From Paenibacillus faecis (GTDB lineage Bacteria > Bacillota > Bacilli > Paenibacillales > Paenibacillaceae), in assembly GCF_008084145.1 (NCBI RefSeq), contig NZ_VSDO01000006.1, forward strand, positions 422,366 to 486,365: 64,000 bases of DNA, in the 5' to 3' direction. This document shows, piece after piece, positions 63,550 to 64,000 of the stretch. The position numbers and the translations under genes are program-made. Position 1 is the stretch's first letter. The number at the start of each line of letters is the position of its first letter. Below the pieces are notes generated by a model. The model searched no databases, was not told where the DNA came from, and saw only the letters and a program-made list of their open reading frames with translations.

Positions 63550-64000
63550 GGCCGCTCTCCTCCGTCCGGCCCCCCGCTCATACGCAGGCTGCGGTAGTAG
63601 GAACGCAGAAGCAATATGCCGCCGGCAAGCAGCATTCCCCCGTCCACGGCCGCATTAGCGTTCATTGTCCATTCGTGCGTCCGGGTATATTCCTCCAGCA
63701 CGAACCAGAGCACATAGGCTGCCGCAGCGACCGCACAAGCCAGGCTCATGCCTTTGCGAAACAAAACGTACATGGCCGCTCCCGCGGTCAACATGGAGAT
63801 CCCCAGCCATTCGAGTAAAAAGGGGATAAACGGCAGCGTCGTTTCCCCGGCCCACGAAACGCGCAGCCCGACCACCACCGAACTGATCAACGCCCAACTC
63901 AACATCAAGGCGATGACCATAAGCATTCGGCTGTAGACCACCAGCGCCGGCGGGTAAGGGGTAATGCTTTCTATGGCACGCATACCGCGGTCCCAGGAGC
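63546..64000 (-). CDS. ABC-2-type permease, 5' part outside window
   Basis: Partial: the C-terminal 150 or so residues. The frame is open to the window edge (upstream codons S-W-D-R-G before the first Met at 63983), so the real start lies outside. Four membrane helices are visible (LMVIALMLSWALISSVVVG, FLLEWLGISMLTAGAAMYVLF, and two near the C-terminus). Its stop overlaps the ATPase start, as for cotranscribed transporter subunits. The family is inferred from context. Confidence 0.7.
   Translation of the reverse strand, partial: SWDRGMRAIESITPYPPALVVYSRMLMVIALMLSWALISSVVVGLRVSWAGETTLPFIPFLLEWLGISMLTAGAAMYVLFRKGMSLACAVAAAAYVLWFVLEEYTRTHEWTMNANAAVDGGMLLAGGILLLRSYYRSLRMSGGPDGGERP

Overview
The window comes from a spore-forming, low-to-moderate GC Firmicute of the Paenibacillaceae, most likely Paenibacillus or a close relative. 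Supporting signs are a Bacillales-type 16S rRNA gene; the ygxA, ygzB and perR genes beside an rRNA operon, as in Bacillus subtilis; a YyaC spore protein; a gatCAB operon; a SigB partner-switching locus; and a YthAB-type cytochrome bd with its CydS microprotein. All names rest on protein motifs and remembered family sequences; no database search was run.

Layout. 1-1.4 kb: 5' two thirds of a 16S gene (minus strand) with its leader and promoter. 1.4-7.1 kb: ygxA-like, ygzB, a GH18 protein, perR and a DUF4097 membrane protein. 7.2-11.5 kb: GNAT protein, gatB, gatA, gatC and one unknown. 11.5-12.8 kb: gene-free, with two interspersed repeat families. 12.8-15.1 kb: a DedA / thioredoxin-like / metallo-beta-lactamase-fold operon and a small unknown. 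15.1-24.6 kb: O-antigen-ligase-like protein, methyltransferase, hydrolase, yyaC, yfkK, pirin, asparaginase II and the YtxH/DUF5665 group.

24.7-37 kb is the most coherent block: a long minus-strand gene run encoding a REC-PP2C phosphatase, a three-receiver hybrid kinase, a CheR-type methyltransferase, a second hybrid kinase, RsbV, RsbW, SigB and a CorA transporter. It resembles the RsbK/RsbY/RsbM system of the Bacillus cereus group. Four matches to a SigB promoter (G(T/A)TTC, 13-14 bp, GGGT(A/T)A) lie before rsbV and before three small stress-type genes just upstream (YflT, DUF948, DUF1328). Sensor, switch, sigma factor and probable targets therefore sit together.

37-50.5 kb: secreted SH3 and NlpC/P60 proteins, a CDF metal transporter, the ABC-F protein YkpA, a second copy of the palindromic repeat, a lactonase-like MBL protein, a cytochrome bd operon with a microprotein at each end (35 and 33 aa), CvfC, and a lysine riboswitch with terminator in front of a lysine-type permease. 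50.5-64 kb: transglutaminase-like protein, trxB with a glutaredoxin, a P1B-4 metal ATPase with Fur-like sites, a lipoprotein, metY, an FMN/FAD fumarate-reductase-like lipoprotein under a clear MerR-type operator with its MerR regulator next door, an inverted copy of the four-unit repeat, and an ABC transporter whose permease runs off the window.

The items best worth following are the two interspersed repeat families (a roughly 200-bp imperfect palindrome, and a four-unit array with conserved 50/61/50 spacing), the self-contained SigB signalling locus with its promoters, an unassigned operator at the phosphatase promoter, and the cyd microproteins.
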